Assembly: GCA_009929315.1 (NCBI GenBank)
Contig: SAAS01000004.1
Span: 124,001-188,000 of the forward strand
Source of the DNA: Clostridia bacterium
GTDB lineage: Bacteria; Bacillota; Clostridia; Oscillospirales; Oscillospiraceae
DNA length: 64,000 nucleotides
Direction of reading: 5' to 3'
The notes under the pieces are model-generated. The model did not search any database and had not been told where the DNA came from. It saw only the letters and a program-made list of their open reading frames with translations. The position numbers and the translations under genes are program-made. Positions 62,565 through 64,000 of the stretch are shown here, in pieces. Position 1 is the stretch's first letter. Each line of letters begins with the position of its first letter.

Positions 62565-64000
62565 CCGTCATTCTCCCCCAATATCACATCGGCAGGATTT
62601 TTAAAGAAGCTCTTTGCGACATTCGCAATACTCTCCGCGTCAAGCCCCTTTTGCTTTAAAAGCTCCTCTACACTTCCGTGAGCAACGATTCCGTTTCCCA
62701 AGTCGAGTGTCTTTGCGTTTCTAAGAGCAATACCGTTTTCGGCACATGCCGCTAAAAGGCGCGAGCCGACGCTTCCGAAGGCGCAAACATCCTCCGCAGT
62801 TACAAGCCGCCCTGTCTTTTTAAGTGAGCGCAGAACCATTTCCGTATCAAGCGGATTTATAAGATTTATTTTTATAACTTCTGCGCTTATGCCTTCTTTT
62901 TCAAGCATTTGGGCTGCTTTGAGCAGATTGTTTATCATAACTCCGTATCCGACAAGAGTTACATCGTTGCCCTCTCGCAAAAGCGCAACAGGTGCTCCCG
63001 CAGAGTTTTGTATATACTCGCCCTCGCCGCCTCTCGGGTATCTGACAGCGACAGGGCCGTCAACGCGGTAAATCGCAAAGCCCAGCATGTCCCGAAGCTC
63101 AGCAAAGTTTGAGGGACAGAATACTGCCATATTAGGGACAGAGCAGAGGAAGGAAACATCAAAAACGCCCTGATGAGTTTCGCCGTCATGTCCTACAATG
63201 CCTGCCCTGTCAACCGCAAGCACGACATGGAGCTTTGAAAGTGAGACGTCGTGAATCAGCATATCGTAGGCGCGCTGCAAAAAGCTTGAGTATACAGCGA
63301 AAACAGGCTTTGCTCCGCGGCTTGCCATTCCCGCAGCCATTGCTGCGGCATGCTGCTCTGCTATACCCACATCGAAAAATCTTTCGGGAAAGCGTTTGGA
63401 AAACTCTGTAAGCCCCGTGCCGCCGCACATTGCCGCGGTTATGGCGACAATTTTGTCATCCATCTCGGCAAGCTCTGTCAAAGCGCTTCCGAAGGCATCG
63501 GCAAAACCAAATTTCTCACATTTTTCCACACCGCATACAACATCGAAGGCGTCTACCCCGTGATAAGCCTCGGGCTCTTTTTCGGCATAGCTGTAGCCCC
63601 TGCCCTTTTGGGTGATTACATGCACAAGCACCGGCACCTTGAGTTCCTTTGCCCAGCCGATAACGGCCTCAAGCTGCGGCAAGTCATGCCCGTCGACCGG
63701 TCCGAGATAGTGGAAGCCCAGATCATCAAATATATTGCCCGGAAGCAAACGGCGTTTAAACCATTCTTTAACGGAGTGGTTGAAATTATACAGTGCGGGA
63801 AAATGGCTGAAAAGCTTGCGGTATCTGCGCTTAAATCTAAAATACCCCGGCTTTACCCGCAGAGAGGAAAGCATTGCGGAGATTGCCCCAACATTTGAAT
63901 CGATGGACATTCCGTTGTCGTTGAGAACCACAACGAGCGGCTCTTTGGATTGACCTGCGTCGCAAAGCCCCTCGTAGGCGGCGCCGCCCGTCAAAGCACC
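62561..64000 (-). CDS. dxs: 1-deoxy-D-xylulose-5-phosphate synthase (partial)
   Basis: The C-terminal 480 residues; the start lies beyond base 64000 (the frame runs to the last base as GALTGGAAYEG). Present are the TPP region end, HYLGPVDGHDL, GRGYSYAEKEPEAYHGV, the transketolase-like AAMCGGTGLTEFSKRFPERFFDVGIAEQHA, GIVGHDGETHQGVFDVSFL and the C-terminal domain. It makes deoxyxylulose-5-phosphate from pyruvate and glyceraldehyde-3-phosphate for isoprenoids, thiamine and pyridoxal. The final codons overlap tlyA, matching the usual string. The N-terminal ~140 residues are missing from view. Confidence 0.96.
   Translation of the reverse strand, partial: GALTGGAAYEGLCDAGQSKEPLVVVLNDNGMSIDSNVGAISAMLSSLRVKPGYFRFKRRYRKLFSHFPALYNFNHSVKEWFKRRLLPGNIFDDLGFHYLGPVDGHDLPQLEAVIGWAKELKVPVLVHVITQKGRGYSYAEKEPEAYHGVDAFDVVCGVEKCEKFGFADAFGSALTELAEMDDKIVAITAAMCGGTGLTEFSKRFPERFFDVGIAEQHAAAMAAGMASRGAKPVFAVYSSFLQRAYDMLIHDVSLSKLHVVLAVDRAGIVGHDGETHQGVFDVSFLCSVPNMAVFCPSNFAELRDMLGFAIYRVDGPVAVRYPRGGEGEYIQNSAGAPVALLREGNDVTLVGYGVMINNLLKAAQMLEKEGISAEVIKINLINPLDTEMVLRSLKKTGRLVTAEDVCAFGSVGSRLLAACAENGIALRNAKTLDLGNGIVAHGSVEELLKQKGLDAESIANVAKSFFKNPADVILGENDG

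Overview
This window looks like chromosome from an endospore-forming, anaerobic member of the Clostridia, probably near the Oscillospirales/Ruminococcaceae (lineage is inference). The evidence is SpoIIID, SpoIVA and an alpha/beta-type SASP, a ferredoxin-dependent 2-oxoacid oxidoreductase subunit under a T-box, B12-dependent methionine synthesis, a clostripain-like protease, and frequent TTG/GTG starts with strong AGGAGG-type ribosome sites. No insertion sequence, prophage, CRISPR array or tRNA gene was recognised.

Layout. 1-5 kb: the start of a 2-oxoacid:ferredoxin oxidoreductase gamma gene behind a T-box leader, a tiny basic protein, a CvfB-like S1 protein, a DEAD-box helicase and an ABC-F ATPase. 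5.2-8.1 kb: an LprG/LppX-like lipoprotein followed by a DHA2-type MFS permease and a polytopic membrane protein, an arrangement recalling mycobacterial LprG-Rv1410c. 8.2-20.1 kb: a galactoside locus. A GPH symporter and a GH13 alpha-glucosidase read left; lacZ, a TetR regulator, a GH36 alpha-galactosidase, galK and galT read right. A perfect 39-bp palindrome lies between the two arms.

20.2-28.9 kb is the most distinctive region. A SARP-like regulator (winged helix, BTAD, and a C-terminus resembling a degenerate GGDEF domain) faces a seven-gene surface-protein cluster: SipW-type signal peptidase, four TasA/camelysin-like proteins, a large VWA adhesin and a protein with a YPQTG-type sorting signal. 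In front of sipW lie two ATAACCG direct repeats 11 bp apart, ending 8 bp before a TATAGT hexamer, which is the textbook geometry of a SARP site. 29-34 kb: a secreted clostripain-family protease, a DUF2207/LemA pair and an orphan membrane protein.

34.4-42.9 kb: spoIIID, rnpB (RNase P RNA), a B12-dependent methionine module with the MetH activation domain as a separate gene, spoIVA, a SASP gene and a YczE-like protein. 43-50.7 kb: rsmH, threonine synthase, a second fold-type II PLP enzyme, obg, rpmA, rplU and an acyl-CoA synthetase. 51-57 kb: a YdcF-like protein, a second ABC-F ATPase, and a penicillin-binding protein coupled to an FHA-RodA/FtsW fusion. 57-64 kb: tyrS, a C_GCAxxG_C_C protein and the conserved recN-argR-nadK-tlyA-dxs string, with dxs cut by the right edge.

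All calls come from reading the sequence. No database search or structure prediction was run, so names rest on recognised motifs and gene order.
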